Origin: Aeromicrobium choanae
GTDB taxonomy: Bacteria; Actinomycetota; Actinomycetes; Propionibacteriales; Nocardioidaceae
DNA length: 64,000 nucleotides
Assembly: GCF_900167475.1 (NCBI RefSeq)
Contig: NZ_LT796768.1
Location: 3,162,001 to 3,226,000, forward strand
Direction of reading: 5' to 3'
The notes beneath the pieces are model-generated. The model saw only the letters and a program-made list of their open reading frames with translations. It ran no database searches and was not told where the DNA came from. Below, in pieces: positions 1 through 9,028 of the stretch. The first letter of the stretch is position 1; every line of letters begins with the position of its first letter. Position numbers and translations under genes: made by a program.

Positions 1-465
1 TCGGCGAGCTCGCTCGACGTCGCGTCCAAGCGACTGCACGTCGACCGGATGACCGAGCGCCAGGCGGATCGGCTCGACCTCTGGCTGTCGTCGCTGCAGT
101 ACCAGGACCCGCGGCTGTTGGGCTTCGACCTCGCCGTGCTGATGGAGGTCGTCGAGCACGTCGACGAGGACCGGCTCCCGGCGGTCGTGGCGAACGTCTT
201 CGGCTTCATGCGCCCCGGATCGGTCGTCGTGACGACGCCCAACACCGAGTACAACGCCCTTTACCCGGCACTGGCGGCGGGCGGGTTCCGTCACGTCGAC
301 CACCGGTTCGAGTGGACGCGCAGCGAGTTTGCGGCGTGGAGCGACGGCGTCGCCGCCCGGTACGGCTACACGGTCGAGCGCGCCGGCATCGGCGCCGAGG
401 ATCCCGAGCGGGGCACCCCCACCCAGCTGGCCGTGTTCCGTCGAGCCGAGGAGGTGGCCGCATGA
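1..465 (+). CDS. hen1: Hen1-type 3' terminal RNA ribose 2'-O-methyltransferase, C-terminal part (5' end outside window)
   Basis: The open frame runs in from base 1, so only the C-terminal ~154 residues are present. The metal-binding signature of Hen1 enzymes is visible: E-V-V-E-H in LMEVVEHVDEDR, followed by a later histidine in HVDHRFEW. This matches the ExxEH...H Mg/Mn ligands of the family. Bacterial Hen1 methylates the 2'-OH of the 3' end of a cleaved RNA before ligation, so that the repaired RNA resists a second cut at the same site. Its stop overlaps the start of pnkp (ATGA), as in the known two-gene repair cassette. The N-terminal part cannot be assessed here. Confidence 0.93.
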   Translation, partial: SASSLDVASKRLHVDRMTERQADRLDLWLSSLQYQDPRLLGFDLAVLMEVVEHVDEDRLPAVVANVFGFMRPGSVVVTTPNTEYNALYPALAAGGFRHVDHRFEWTRSEFAAWSDGVAARYGYTVERAGIGAEDPERGTPTQLAVFRRAEEVAA

Positions 466-2957
466 GCGTGCTCCAGGTGCCCGAGGTGTCGCTCGTCGTG
501 CTGGTCGGCGCGAGCGGCTCGGGCAAGACGTCGTTCGCGGCGCGGCACTTCCTGCCCACGGAGGTCGTCTCGTCGGACGCCTGCCGTGCGTTGGTGTCGG
601 ACGACGAGAACGACCAGTCGGCGACGACCGACGCTTTCGACCTCCTCGAGTTCATCGTCGGCAAGCGCCTGTCGCGGGGACTGCTGACGGTCGTGGACGC
701 CACGAACGTGCAGCCCCACGCCCGCAGGAGCCTCATCGCGGTGGCGAAGGACCACGATGTGCTGGCCACCGCCGTGGTGCTCGACGTGCCGCCGGCGGTC
801 TCGGTCGCGCGGAACGCCGAGCGGCCCGACCGCACGTTCGGCGCGTCCGTCGTCAAGCGGCAGCACGACCAGCTGCGACGGTCCCTGAAGTCGCTCCGGC
901 GCGAGGGCTTCCGTCACGTCCACGTGCTGTCGTCGGTCGAGGAGATCGAGGCGGCGACGTTCGAGCGCACCCGTCTGCACAACGACCTGCGCGACGTCAC
1001 GGGCCCGTTCGACGTCATCGGGGACGTCCACGGGTGCCGGGCCGAGCTCGAGCAGCTGCTCGACGACCTCGGCTACGCGATCACCCGCGACGGCGCCGGG
1101 CGGCCCGTCGACGCGAACCATCCGGACGGACGCCGGGCGATCTTCGTGGGTGACCTCGTCGACCGCGGACCCGACTCGCCGGGCGTCCTGCGGCTCGTCA
1201 TGGGCATGGTCGCGTCGGGCCACGCGTTCTGCGTCGCGGGCAACCACGAGGCGAAGCTGTCGAACGCGCTGTCCGGCCGCAAGGTCACCGTCAGCCACGG
1301 CCTCGAGACCACGCTCGCCCAGCTCGAGTCCGAGTCCGACGAGTTCCGTGCCGAGGTCGCGGGCTTCGTCGACGGTCTCATCGCGCACTACGTGCTGGAC
1401 GGCGGACGCCTCGTCGTGGCCCACGCCGGGCTCAAGGAGAGCTACCACGGCCGTGCCTCCGGTCGCGTCCGTGCGTTCGCGCTCTATGGGGACACGAGCG
1501 GCGAGACCGACGAGTTCGGCCTGCCGGTGCGGTACCCGTGGGCCGAGGACTACCGCGGTCAGGCGATGGTGCTCTACGGCCACACGCCGACGCCCACGCC
1601 GGAGTGGATCAACAACACGATGTGCCTCGACACCGGCTGCGTCTTCGGGGGCTCGCTCACCGCATTGCGCTATCCCGAGCGCGAGGTCGTCCAGGTCCTC
1701 GCGGCGGAGACGTACTACGAGCCGGTCCGGCCCCTCGCGCCGCCGGAGCGCGAGCCGGACACGCTGCGCCTCGACGACGTCCTCGGTCCTCGGATCATCG
1801 AGACCTCGACCATGGGCCGGATCTCGCTGCGCGAGGAGAACGCGGCCGGCGCACTCGAGGTGATGAGCCGCTTCGCCGTCGAACCGACGCGCCTGGTGTA
1901 CCTGCCGCCGACCATGTCGCCGAGCGACACCTCGTCGCTCGAGGATCACCTGGAGCACCCGGAGCAGGCGTTCACGCACTTCGCCCGGACCGGCGCCGGC
2001 CGGGTGATCTGCGAGGAGAAGCACATGGGCTCCCGCGCGGTGCTGGTCGTCGACCGCGACGGCGGGGGCGTGGTGCACACGCGCACCGGGCGCGCGTTCT
2101 TCGACGCCGCGTCCGAGCGTGCCGTCCTCGACCGGGTTGCCTCGGCCGTTGCCGCGGCGCAGCTGTGGGACGAGCTGGGGACGGCATCGCTGGTGCTCGA
2201 CGCCGAGATCATGCCCTGGTCGACGAAGGCGGGCGCGCTCATCCGTGAGCAGTACGCCGCGGTCGGAGCCGCGGCACGCGCGGGTCTGGCCAGCACGCTC
2301 GACGTCGTCGGCGCCGCGGCCGAGCGAGGCCTCGACGTCGGCGATCTTGCCGGGCGCACGAGTCGCCGCCGCGACGACGCCGATGCGTACACGGCCGCCT
2401 ACCGTCGCTACGTCTGGGAGGTCGACGGCCTCGACGGGCTTCGAATCGCGCCGTTCCAGGTGCTGGCGAGCGACTCGGAGACCTTCGAGACCCGCGACCA
2501 CCTGTGGCACCTCGCGATCGCCGACCGGCTGGTCGAGAGCGACGGCGACCTCTTCACGACGACCGGGCGACTGGTCGTCGACCCGGCCGACGAGGCCTCG
2601 GTCCGTGCGGGAGTCGAGTGGTGGAACGCCCTCACGGGCGCCGGCGGCGAGGGCATGGTCGTGAAGCCGCTCGCCAACCTCACGCGCGGGCCCAAGGGCC
2701 TCGTCCAGCCCGGCGTGAAGGTGCGGGGCCGCGAGTACCTGCGCATCATCTACGGCCTCGACTACACCGAGCCGCAGAACCTCGCGCGTCTCCGCGACCG
2801 CAACCTCGGGCACAAGCGCTCGATGGCGCTGCGCGAGTACGCCCTGGGACTCGAGGCGCTCAAGCGCCACGTCAGCGGCGAGCCCACCTGGCGAGTCCAC
2901 GAGTGCGTCTTCGCGGTGCTCGCGATGGAGTCCGAGCCGGTCGACCCGCGCCTGTAA
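462..2957 (+). CDS. pnkp: Polynucleotide kinase-phosphatase-ligase (Pnkp), RNA end-healing and sealing enzyme
   Basis: 831 aa from the ATG at 462, which overlaps the hen1 stop by four bases. Upstream in-frame codons lie inside hen1 and are not used. Three modules are readable. The N-terminal 5'-OH kinase has a P-loop GASGSGKT at residues 16-23. The metallophosphoesterase starts near residue 183 with GDVHG, GDLVDRGP and GNHE. The C-terminal adenylyltransferase/ligase has a nucleotidyl lysine in KHMG near residue 520. Pnkp partners Hen1: it heals 5'-OH and 2',3'-cyclic phosphate ends and then seals them. The length equals that of known bacterial Pnkp proteins and no key motif is missing. Confidence 0.96.
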   Translation: MSVLQVPEVSLVVLVGASGSGKTSFAARHFLPTEVVSSDACRALVSDDENDQSATTDAFDLLEFIVGKRLSRGLLTVVDATNVQPHARRSLIAVAKDHDVLATAVVLDVPPAVSVARNAERPDRTFGASVVKRQHDQLRRSLKSLRREGFRHVHVLSSVEEIEAATFERTRLHNDLRDVTGPFDVIGDVHGCRAELEQLLDDLGYAITRDGAGRPVDANHPDGRRAIFVGDLVDRGPDSPGVLRLVMGMVASGHAFCVAGNHEAKLSNALSGRKVTVSHGLETTLAQLESESDEFRAEVAGFVDGLIAHYVLDGGRLVVAHAGLKESYHGRASGRVRAFALYGDTSGETDEFGLPVRYPWAEDYRGQAMVLYGHTPTPTPEWINNTMCLDTGCVFGGSLTALRYPEREVVQVLAAETYYEPVRPLAPPEREPDTLRLDDVLGPRIIETSTMGRISLREENAAGALEVMSRFAVEPTRLVYLPPTMSPSDTSSLEDHLEHPEQAFTHFARTGAGRVICEEKHMGSRAVLVVDRDGGGVVHTRTGRAFFDAASERAVLDRVASAVAAAQLWDELGTASLVLDAEIMPWSTKAGALIREQYAAVGAAARAGLASTLDVVGAAAERGLDVGDLAGRTSRRRDDADAYTAAYRRYVWEVDGLDGLRIAPFQVLASDSETFETRDHLWHLAIADRLVESDGDLFTTTGRLVVDPADEASVRAGVEWWNALTGAGGEGMVVKPLANLTRGPKGLVQPGVKVRGREYLRIIYGLDYTEPQNLARLRDRNLGHKRSMALREYALGLEALKRHVSGEPTWRVHECVFAVLAMESEPVDPRL

Positions 2958-2981
2958 CTTCTTCCCGCCAGCGTTGCGTTG

Positions 2982-3140
2982 TCAGAATTCCGTCGTGGCG
3001 ATGAGTGCGACGAGGACCGCAGTACTCAGAATCGCCATCACCGCGACGATTGAGAGCACGGACAACCACACCAGGATCACGGTGCGCAGGGGTGGTGGAC
3101 CCGGCTCCGGCGTGCTTGCGAACTCTTCAAGGCTCGGCAT
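2982..3140 (-). CDS. Very small predicted membrane protein (52 aa)
   Basis: A 52-codon frame reads MPSLEEFASTPEPG, a proline-rich linker, then one strongly hydrophobic segment (about residues 21-47, rich in V, L, I, A) and a short polar tail. An AGGA sits seven bases before the ATG, a reasonable ribosome binding site. It faces the end of pnkp (convergent) and is divergent from the next small membrane gene. I do not recognise a family. The clean single-helix pattern and the RBS are the only support, so it could be spurious. Confidence 0.45.
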   Translation of the reverse strand: MPSLEEFASTPEPGPPPLRTVILVWLSVLSIVAVMAILSTAVLVALIATTEF

Positions 3141-3226
3141 CCTCGGATCCTAAGCCCACGTAGAGCCTGTGATCGCAGATCCTCGATCTTGCTGCGAGCG
3201 CTCTTCCTCGCATCGAGAATGAGCAC

Positions 3227-3457
3227 GTGACCGACGACGTGGGCGAGAAGCCGGGATGGGTGTCGTGGCTCGTCCTGGGCCTCTCGACGTGGGCGTTCGC
3301 CCTCGTGCTCGCCATTGACCCGATCAAGCCCGGAGTCGCGCGGTGGCTCATCCCTCTCGTCTGGTTCGTCCTCGGCAGCCATTCGGTCCTGCGCTCGTGG
3401 CGACTCCGGCGTGACACGCGGGCCCTTGACGCGAACCCCACCTCAGGAGGTCACTAG
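3227..3457 (+). CDS. Small two-helix membrane protein, function unknown
   Basis: 76 aa from a GTG start. Two hydrophobic stretches (about residues 11-29 and 38-50) are separated by a short loop containing IDPIKPG and followed by a basic tail (WRLRRDTR), so the C-terminus probably lies in the cytoplasm. It resembles the many small actinobacterial two-TM proteins without assigned function. It lies just upstream of the methyltransferase at 3488 with about 30 bases between, and could be cotranscribed. No catalytic motif is visible. Confidence 0.6.
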   Translation: MTDDVGEKPGWVSWLVLGLSTWAFALVLAIDPIKPGVARWLIPLVWFVLGSHSVLRSWRLRRDTRALDANPTSGGH

Positions 3458-3487
3458 GGAGAGGCCCCTGTGGGAGGTGGAGGTGCG

Positions 3488-4360
3488 ATGGAGTCCCGAA
3501 GCGCGGACACGACGGTCCACGAGACGAACCTGACCCAGGCGGAGTCGTGGGACGGCGCCGGAGGCGAGTACTGGGCGGCCCACGCCGACCGGTTCGATCG
3601 CGCCGTGGCGGACTACCAGGAGCGCTTCGAGTCAGACGTCGCCGTCCGTCGGGGCGAGCGCGTCCTCGACGTCGGCTGCGGGGGTGGCCTGACGACGCGC
3701 CGGGCCGCCCGCGCTTCCGTCGACGGCGAGGTGCTCGGGGTGGACCTGTCGAGCCAGCTGCTCGACGTCGCCCGCAGCCGTGCCGAGGCCGAGGGGCTCG
3801 GCACCGTGCGCTTCGTCCGAGCCGATGCCCAGGTGCACGCGTTCGAGCCGGGCCACTACGACGTCGTCCTCTCCCGCACCGGCGCGATGTTCTTCGGGGA
3901 CCCGGTCGCCGCGTTCGCCAACCTGCGTGACGCCACGAGACCCGGTGGCCGGATGGTGCTGATGACCTGGCAGCCGCCCGACCGCAATGACTGGATCCGC
4001 GTCACCCTGGGCGTGCTGGGCGGGGCTCCGGGGCCGACCGCCGATCTCGACGCTCCCGGCATGTTCTCGCTGTCCAGACCCGAGCGGATCCGCGCCGTGC
4101 TCGAGGCCGCGGGCTGGACGCACGTGGAGGTGGACGGCGTCGAGGGCCGGGAGTGGTTCGGGGCGGACGTCGACGACGCCCTCGGCTTCCTGCGGGGGCT
4201 GTTCGCCTGGCTCCTGGACGAGCTGTCGCAGGACGAGCGCGACGCCGCGATCGAGCGGCTCCGCGAGAGCCTGGCCGCGCACGTCGGTCCGGGCGGGGTG
4301 GAGTTCGGCTCAGCCGTCTGGCTGGTCACCGCACGCAAGGAGGCAACGGATGAGCAGTGA
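3488..4360 (+). CDS. Class I SAM-dependent methyltransferase (UbiE/Methyltransf_25-like)
   Basis: 290 aa from the ATG at 3488, chosen over the GTG at 3470 because GGAGG lies four bases before it. Motif I is VLDVGCGGGLTTRRAA; motif II acid D in LGVDLSSQLLDVAR; motif III region ADAQVHAFEPGHYDVVLSR. The post-core part GGRMVLMTWQP is like ubiquinone/menaquinone-type or small-molecule methyltransferases. The substrate cannot be read from sequence. The 3' end overlaps the next methyltransferase by 11 bases, so the two are translationally coupled. Confidence 0.85.
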   Translation: MESRSADTTVHETNLTQAESWDGAGGEYWAAHADRFDRAVADYQERFESDVAVRRGERVLDVGCGGGLTTRRAARASVDGEVLGVDLSSQLLDVARSRAEAEGLGTVRFVRADAQVHAFEPGHYDVVLSRTGAMFFGDPVAAFANLRDATRPGGRMVLMTWQPPDRNDWIRVTLGVLGGAPGPTADLDAPGMFSLSRPERIRAVLEAAGWTHVEVDGVEGREWFGADVDDALGFLRGLFAWLLDELSQDERDAAIERLRESLAAHVGPGGVEFGSAVWLVTARKEATDEQ

Positions 4361-5156
4361 CGCACCGACGTTCCACGACGTCGACTCCTCCTCCGACGAG
4401 GGACGGGCGGCCGCGCTGATGGCCCTCGACCTCCAGGCGCAGCTGCCGCCGATCCAGCGGCTGCACGCCTGGCTGCTGGAGCACCTGGACCCGCTGCCCG
4501 GGATGGACGTCCTGGACGTGGGCTGCGGGACGGGCGAGGACATCCGGGGTCTCGCGGTCCTGGTCGCCCCGAGCGGCTCGGCCACGGGCGTGGACCCGAG
4601 CGACACCATGCTGGCCGAGGCCCGCCGCCGCGGCGAGGCCGCGCGCAACCCCGCACGGTTCGTCCGCGGGTCGGCGGAACGGCTCCCGGGCGACGACGGC
4701 TCCCTCGACCTCGTGCGCAGCGAGCGGGTGCTGCAGCACCTCGCGGACCCGGCGGTCGCGGTCGGGGAGATGGCCCGCGTCCTGCGGCCCGGCGGCCGGG
4801 TCGGCCTGATCGACACGGACTGGCGCACGCTGGCGACCTGGCCCGGCGACCCGCACCTCGCGGCGGCGTGGCTCGAGGACTGGGCCGGGGTCCCGTCGCC
4901 GGCCGCCGGGGCCCAGCTGCTCGACCTCGTCCGGCGTCACGGGTTCGTCGACGCCCGCGTCACGACCGACACCTTCATGCTGCGACCGCGTGCCCTGGAC
5001 CAGCCCCCGGTCTCCATCGTGCTGGAGCTCGCCGCCCGACGCGCGGCCGCCGCGGGGGAGGAGGCCGCATGGCGGCAGGCGCTCGAGGAGAGCGCGGCGG
5101 AGGGAGCGTTCGTCTTCGCCGTCACGCTGTACGCCGTCGTCGCCACGCGCAGGTGA
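4350..5156 (+). CDS. Class I SAM-dependent methyltransferase, second of a tandem pair
   Basis: 268 aa from the ATG at 4350, preceded by AAGGAGG. SAM-binding motif I is VLDVGCGTGEDIRGLA; the acidic residue of motif II is in ATGVDPSDTMLAEA; then GSAERLPGDDGSLDLVRSERVLQHL, typical of Methyltransf_11. It has the later GGRVGLIDTDWRTL strand seen in small-molecule methyltransferases. It overlaps the upstream methyltransferase by 11 bases. The pair are not close copies of each other, so they probably act on related rather than identical substrates. Substrate unknown. Confidence 0.85.
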   Translation: MSSDAPTFHDVDSSSDEGRAAALMALDLQAQLPPIQRLHAWLLEHLDPLPGMDVLDVGCGTGEDIRGLAVLVAPSGSATGVDPSDTMLAEARRRGEAARNPARFVRGSAERLPGDDGSLDLVRSERVLQHLADPAVAVGEMARVLRPGGRVGLIDTDWRTLATWPGDPHLAAAWLEDWAGVPSPAAGAQLLDLVRRHGFVDARVTTDTFMLRPRALDQPPVSIVLELAARRAAAAGEEAAWRQALEESAAEGAFVFAVTLYAVVATRR

Positions 5157-5168
5157 CGTCGACCTTCG

Positions 5169-6584
5169 TCAGGACGCGGCCACGGCGGCGCGGAGGGCGC
5201 CGAGCGTGCGCTCGACGTCGGCGTCGGTCGTCGACCAGTTGCTGACGGAGATGCGCAGCACCGCCCGGTCGTGCCACACCGAGCCGGTGGTCCACGCGGT
5301 GCCGTCCTCCAGCATCAGGCGGACGACGTCGCGCGTGCGGTCGTCGTCGCCGAAGGCTGCGCAGACCTGCGTGAACACCACGTCGTTGAGCACCTCGGCG
5401 GACTCGATGCCGGCGATGCCTTCGGCGAACGCGCGGGCGTGCCCGGCCAGGCGGTCGACGAGCTCGGCGACACCGCTGCGTCCGAGGGACCGCAGCACGG
5501 CCCACACGGTGAACGCGCGGCCGCGGCGCGACAGCTCGGGAACCTTCTCGAACGGGTCGCCGGCCGCGTCCTGGATGAGGTAGTCGCCGTGCATCGACAT
5601 CGCTGCCCGCAACGCGGCCGGGTCGCGCACGATCGCCAGTCCGCAGTCGTAGGGCACGTTCAGCGTCTTGTGCGCGTCGGTCGCCCACGAGTCGGCGGCC
5701 TCGTAGCCGTTGACGAGGTGCCTGAACGACGGGCTGGCGCCCGCGAAGAGCCCGAACGCCCCGTCGATGTGCACCCACGCCCCGTGCTCGTGCGCCACCG
5801 TGATGGCCTCGTCGAACGGGTCGAACGCGCCGGAGTGGATGTTGCCCGCCTGGAGGACGACCATCGTCGGCTGCCCGTCGTCGCCCTCCTCGAGGATCGC
5901 GCGGAGCGCCTCCGCCTCGAGTCGTCCCTGCGCATCCACCGGAACGAGCTCGGGCGCACCCAGGCCGAGATACCGCAGCGCCAGGTCGACCGAGCCGTGT
6001 CCTTCGGCACCGGCCAGCACCCGCACGCCCGGTGAGCCGGCCAGTCCTCTGGTGCCGACATCCCAGCCCGCGCGGGTGAGCACGGCGTCGCGGCCTGCGG
6101 CGAGGCACGTGAAGTTGGCCGTGGTGCCGCCGGTCACGAAGCCGACCGCGCCGCCTGCGGGCAGACCCAGGAGGTCGAGGACCCACCCCTCGGCGATGTC
6201 GTCGACCGCGGTGGCCGCCGGAGTGACCGTGCGCATGCCGGAGTTCTGGTCCCACGCCGAGGTCAGCCAGTCGGCCGCCATCGCCGCCGGATGCGTGCCG
6301 CCGATCACGAACCCGAAGAACCGGCCCGAGGGCATCGCGGTCAGTCCCGGCTCCGCCGCCCGGGCCAGCAGGTCGATGACCTCGACAGGATCGGTCGGGC
6401 CCTCGGGAAGGTCGGCGCCGAGGGCCGCGATCACGTCGGCCACCGAGGCGGCCGGGGGAACGGGGCGGTCGGGCAGGGTGGCCAGCCAGCTCAGAGCGTG
6501 CTCGTGAGCACGGGCGAGGGCTTCCGATGTGTCCGGCGGCCGGTCCATCTCGTCAGGATGACCCACCGTCGAGGGTGAGTCCAT
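5169..6584 (-). CDS. Group II pyridoxal-phosphate decarboxylase (aromatic-L-amino-acid decarboxylase-like)
   Basis: 471 aa, fold-type I PLP enzyme. The Schiff-base lysine lies in TDAHKTLNVPYD near residue 313. The phosphate-binding turn is GFVTGGTTANFTCLAAGRD, and HIDGAFG provides the ring-stacking and Asp region. Members of this family decarboxylate aromatic or acidic amino acids or cysteine sulfinate; the substrate is not predictable here. An internal ATG at 6548 (MDRPPD) is an alternative start, and neither start has a strong RBS. It converges with the upstream methyltransferase pair and lies 18 bases downstream of the antiporter gene on the same strand. Confidence 0.88.
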   Translation of the reverse strand: MDSPSTVGHPDEMDRPPDTSEALARAHEHALSWLATLPDRPVPPAASVADVIAALGADLPEGPTDPVEVIDLLARAAEPGLTAMPSGRFFGFVIGGTHPAAMAADWLTSAWDQNSGMRTVTPAATAVDDIAEGWVLDLLGLPAGGAVGFVTGGTTANFTCLAAGRDAVLTRAGWDVGTRGLAGSPGVRVLAGAEGHGSVDLALRYLGLGAPELVPVDAQGRLEAEALRAILEEGDDGQPTMVVLQAGNIHSGAFDPFDEAITVAHEHGAWVHIDGAFGLFAGASPSFRHLVNGYEAADSWATDAHKTLNVPYDCGLAIVRDPAALRAAMSMHGDYLIQDAAGDPFEKVPELSRRGRAFTVWAVLRSLGRSGVAELVDRLAGHARAFAEGIAGIESAEVLNDVVFTQVCAAFGDDDRTRDVVRLMLEDGTAWTTGSVWHDRAVLRISVSNWSTTDADVERTLGALRAAVAAS

Positions 6585-6602
6585 AGCCCGCGGAATCCGC
6601 CG

Positions 6603-8183
6603 TCACTCCGGGGGACCGGCGCGGGAGAAGCGGATCTCCTCGATGTCGAGCCTGGACTGCACCTGCCGCAGCACGATGTCGTCGATGCGCCGCTCGTCGC
6701 GCAGCTGCACGAGTGCCTCCCTGCGCCGAGCCAGGAGGGTGAGCGACAGGCTCGTGTACTGGTCGTGGTGCTCGACCAGCGGGTCGCCGTCGGACCCAGC
6801 GGCTTCCACCAGCTGCCGCTGCTTGTCGAGCTCGTGGCGGACCCGCGTCGTCACGAGCTCCCCGACACCGAGCTCGGTGGCCGTGTCGTCGATGGCCTCG
6901 ATCGCGGCGTCGAGGGTGAAGACCTCGGCGAGCTGGATCTCCTCGTCGACGGAGGTGTCGCTGGGCAGTCGGGCGAACCGCACGATCGCCGGCAGGAGCA
7001 GCGCCTGGAGCAGGCTCAGCATGATCACGCCGCAGGCGATGAGCACGATGAGGTCGCGGTCGGGGAAGGGCGCTCCGGACTCGACGGTGCGTGGAACGGC
7101 GAGGATCGCCGCGAGGGAGACCGCTCCGCGGAAGCCGGCCGTCGCGGTCACGGTCCGCTGGCGCGCGCTGACGCGACGCTCGCGCTGGACCGGGCGCCGG
7201 TCGACGACGCGGATCGCGTAGGGCGTCGTGTAGGTCCACACCCACCGCACGCCGATCACGACGACGGCCACCAGCAGCGTGTCCAGCAGCGCCTGCGCCA
7301 TCGACGTGCTGGAGAGGGCGCGGAACGCGGACTGCGCCTCGAGACCGATCAGGACGAACAGGGCGCTGCTCAGCATCGTGGTGGAGAGCGACCAGAACGG
7401 GACCACGAGGTGGCGGGTGGCCGCGCCGGTGATGCGCGGGGCGACCTGACTGAGGAAGAGCCCGCAGGCGACGACGGCCAGCACGCCCGACGCCTCGATC
7501 GCCTCGGCGGCCAGGAACGCGGCAAACGGGGTCACGAAGATGGCGATGCCCTCGAGCATCGGATCGTTCATCCGCCGGCGGATCCGCCAGCTGAGCAGCC
7601 CGACCAGACCACCCGCGAGAAGGCCGCCGCCGTACGACAGCACGACGAGCCAGGTGACGTGCCACCCGGTCAGGTACTCCTCACCGACGGTGACGCCCAC
7701 CGCGAGCCCGTAGATGACCAGGGCGGTGCCGTCGTTGATGAGGCTCTCGGCGCGCAGGGTCGTGACCGTGCGGCGGGGGAGGTGGCGGGCCAGGACGCCG
7801 ACCGCGGTGGCGTCGGTGGGCGCGAGCGCCGCGCCGAGCACCCACGCCGGGCCCCATGACATGCCGAGCATGTAGTGGGCGGTCGCCGCGACGGCGCCGG
7901 CCGTGGCCACCACCAGGACGGTGCTCGTGAGGACCACGACGCGCAGGTTGTTGCGGATCTCCCGCAGCGACGTCGTCAGGCTCTCCCAGAACAGCAGCGC
8001 GGGGAGGAACACCAGGAGGATGACCTCGGGTGGCAGGTGCGCTTCCCGAAGGGTCGGCGCGAACCCGATGAGCACGCCGGCGACGACCAGCAGGATGGCC
8101 GGGGCGATCGGGTAGCGGCTGGCGAGAGCGCCGCACGCCACGATCGCGATTCCCAGCAGGACGACCATCTCGAGTCCGAGCAC
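6603..8183 (-). CDS. CPA1-family Na+/H+ antiporter
   Basis: 526 aa from a GTG, with about 11-12 hydrophobic segments in the first ~400 residues and a hydrophilic C-terminal regulatory tail. The family hallmarks APTDATAV and SLINDGTALV (the ND motif that binds the exchanged ion) are present. It exchanges cytoplasmic Na+ (or K+) for protons in the plasma membrane. The cytoplasmic tail from about residue 420 is charged and probably helical. An internal ATG at 8168 is an alternative start. It is cotranscribable with the PLP decarboxylase downstream. Confidence 0.9.
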   Translation of the reverse strand: MLGLEMVVLLGIAIVACGALASRYPIAPAILLVVAGVLIGFAPTLREAHLPPEVILLVFLPALLFWESLTTSLREIRNNLRVVVLTSTVLVVATAGAVAATAHYMLGMSWGPAWVLGAALAPTDATAVGVLARHLPRRTVTTLRAESLINDGTALVIYGLAVGVTVGEEYLTGWHVTWLVVLSYGGGLLAGGLVGLLSWRIRRRMNDPMLEGIAIFVTPFAAFLAAEAIEASGVLAVVACGLFLSQVAPRITGAATRHLVVPFWSLSTTMLSSALFVLIGLEAQSAFRALSSTSMAQALLDTLLVAVVVIGVRWVWTYTTPYAIRVVDRRPVQRERRVSARQRTVTATAGFRGAVSLAAILAVPRTVESGAPFPDRDLIVLIACGVIMLSLLQALLLPAIVRFARLPSDTSVDEEIQLAEVFTLDAAIEAIDDTATELGVGELVTTRVRHELDKQRQLVEAAGSDGDPLVEHHDQYTSLSLTLLARRREALVQLRDERRIDDIVLRQVQSRLDIEEIRFSRAGPPE

Positions 8184-8217
8184 GGGTCAATCTTCACCCA
8201 GACGAGCAACTCCGCGC

Positions 8218-8982
8218 TCAGGCTCCGCCGAAGGGACGCGACGGGTAACCCGTGTCGAAGTGCATGTAGTCGGGCACGTCGATGTTCTGCCAGATCCAGC
8301 CCTCGCGGTCGAACAGCCGCCACACGAGACCCTTCTCGAGGATCTTGCCGCGTCCGGGGGTGCGCTCGGCGTGGCGCGCGGAGGGCGTCCAGCAGTCGCA
8401 CCGCAGGTCCATCCACGGGTTCTCGAGCGGATTGATGTCGACCGCGCGCCCGTTCGCGTGGGGCGAGTCCTTGAACGGCGCGTTGATCTGGTCGGCGCGG
8501 CGGCAGTTGAAGGCCGAGGTGTTGTCCGCCGACAGGCTCCTGGCGACGTCGCCGCCGTAGGCCTCGACCCCCTTCATCTTGCGGATCGGGAACTCCTCGG
8601 CGAAGAGGCGGTCGAAGATCCGCTGGATGCTCTGCGCCACGTCCGCGTTGACGATCACGTGACCGCGACGCGTGCGCCCCTCGAAGTCGACGAAGTTCAG
8701 GTCGACGCGCCGGAGCTGGTCGCGGCGCTGGATGGGGCACTCCGGGCGCACCATGCCGGCCCCGACGATCGCGTCCCACTGCGCCGGGGGGACCTCGCGG
8801 ACCTGCGACGCGGGCGGTGGAGCAGGCGTCGTGTCGGTGGGCGACGGAGCGGAGGTCGTGGCCGAGGGCGTCGCGCTGGCGCTGCTGGGGCTCGGCGCGG
8901 GCTCGTCGTCCTGCGCGCCGCTGCAGCCGGCGAGCAGGGCCAGCGTCATGACCGCGGTCGTCAGGCGTACGAGGTGTGGCAT
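8218..8982 (-). CDS. Secreted lipoprotein peptidase of the M15 (VanY-like / L-alanyl-D-glutamate) family
   Basis: 254 aa from the ATG at 8982, which gives a proper lipoprotein signal (MPHLVRLTTAVMTLALLAGC); an in-frame GTG-type start at 9015 would add a charged leader and is disfavoured. The lipobox LLAGC is followed by a Ser/Thr/Pro/Ala-rich linker (~35 residues). The catalytic domain keeps M15 zinc ligands: HANGRAVDINP (HxxxxxxD) and DYMHFD near the C-terminus. It probably trims peptidoglycan stem peptides at the outer face of the membrane. Peptide bond specificity is not determinable. Confidence 0.85.
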   Translation of the reverse strand: MPHLVRLTTAVMTLALLAGCSGAQDDEPAPSPSSASATPSATTSAPSPTDTTPAPPPASQVREVPPAQWDAIVGAGMVRPECPIQRRDQLRRVDLNFVDFEGRTRRGHVIVNADVAQSIQRIFDRLFAEEFPIRKMKGVEAYGGDVARSLSADNTSAFNCRRADQINAPFKDSPHANGRAVDINPLENPWMDLRCDCWTPSARHAERTPGRGKILEKGLVWRLFDREGWIWQNIDVPDYMHFDTGYPSRPFGGA

Positions 8983-9028
8983 CGCGAAGGGGCTCCCGTC
9001 GGGTCTGGACTGCACCCCCGCGAGTCTG

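Noticed and set aside
366-2900. 844-codon open frame on the minus strand opposite pnkp
   Set aside because: It mirrors the codon structure of pnkp in high-GC DNA; the translation has no domain and is Arg/Glu/His/Val-rich. Same reasoning for the other long antisense frames.
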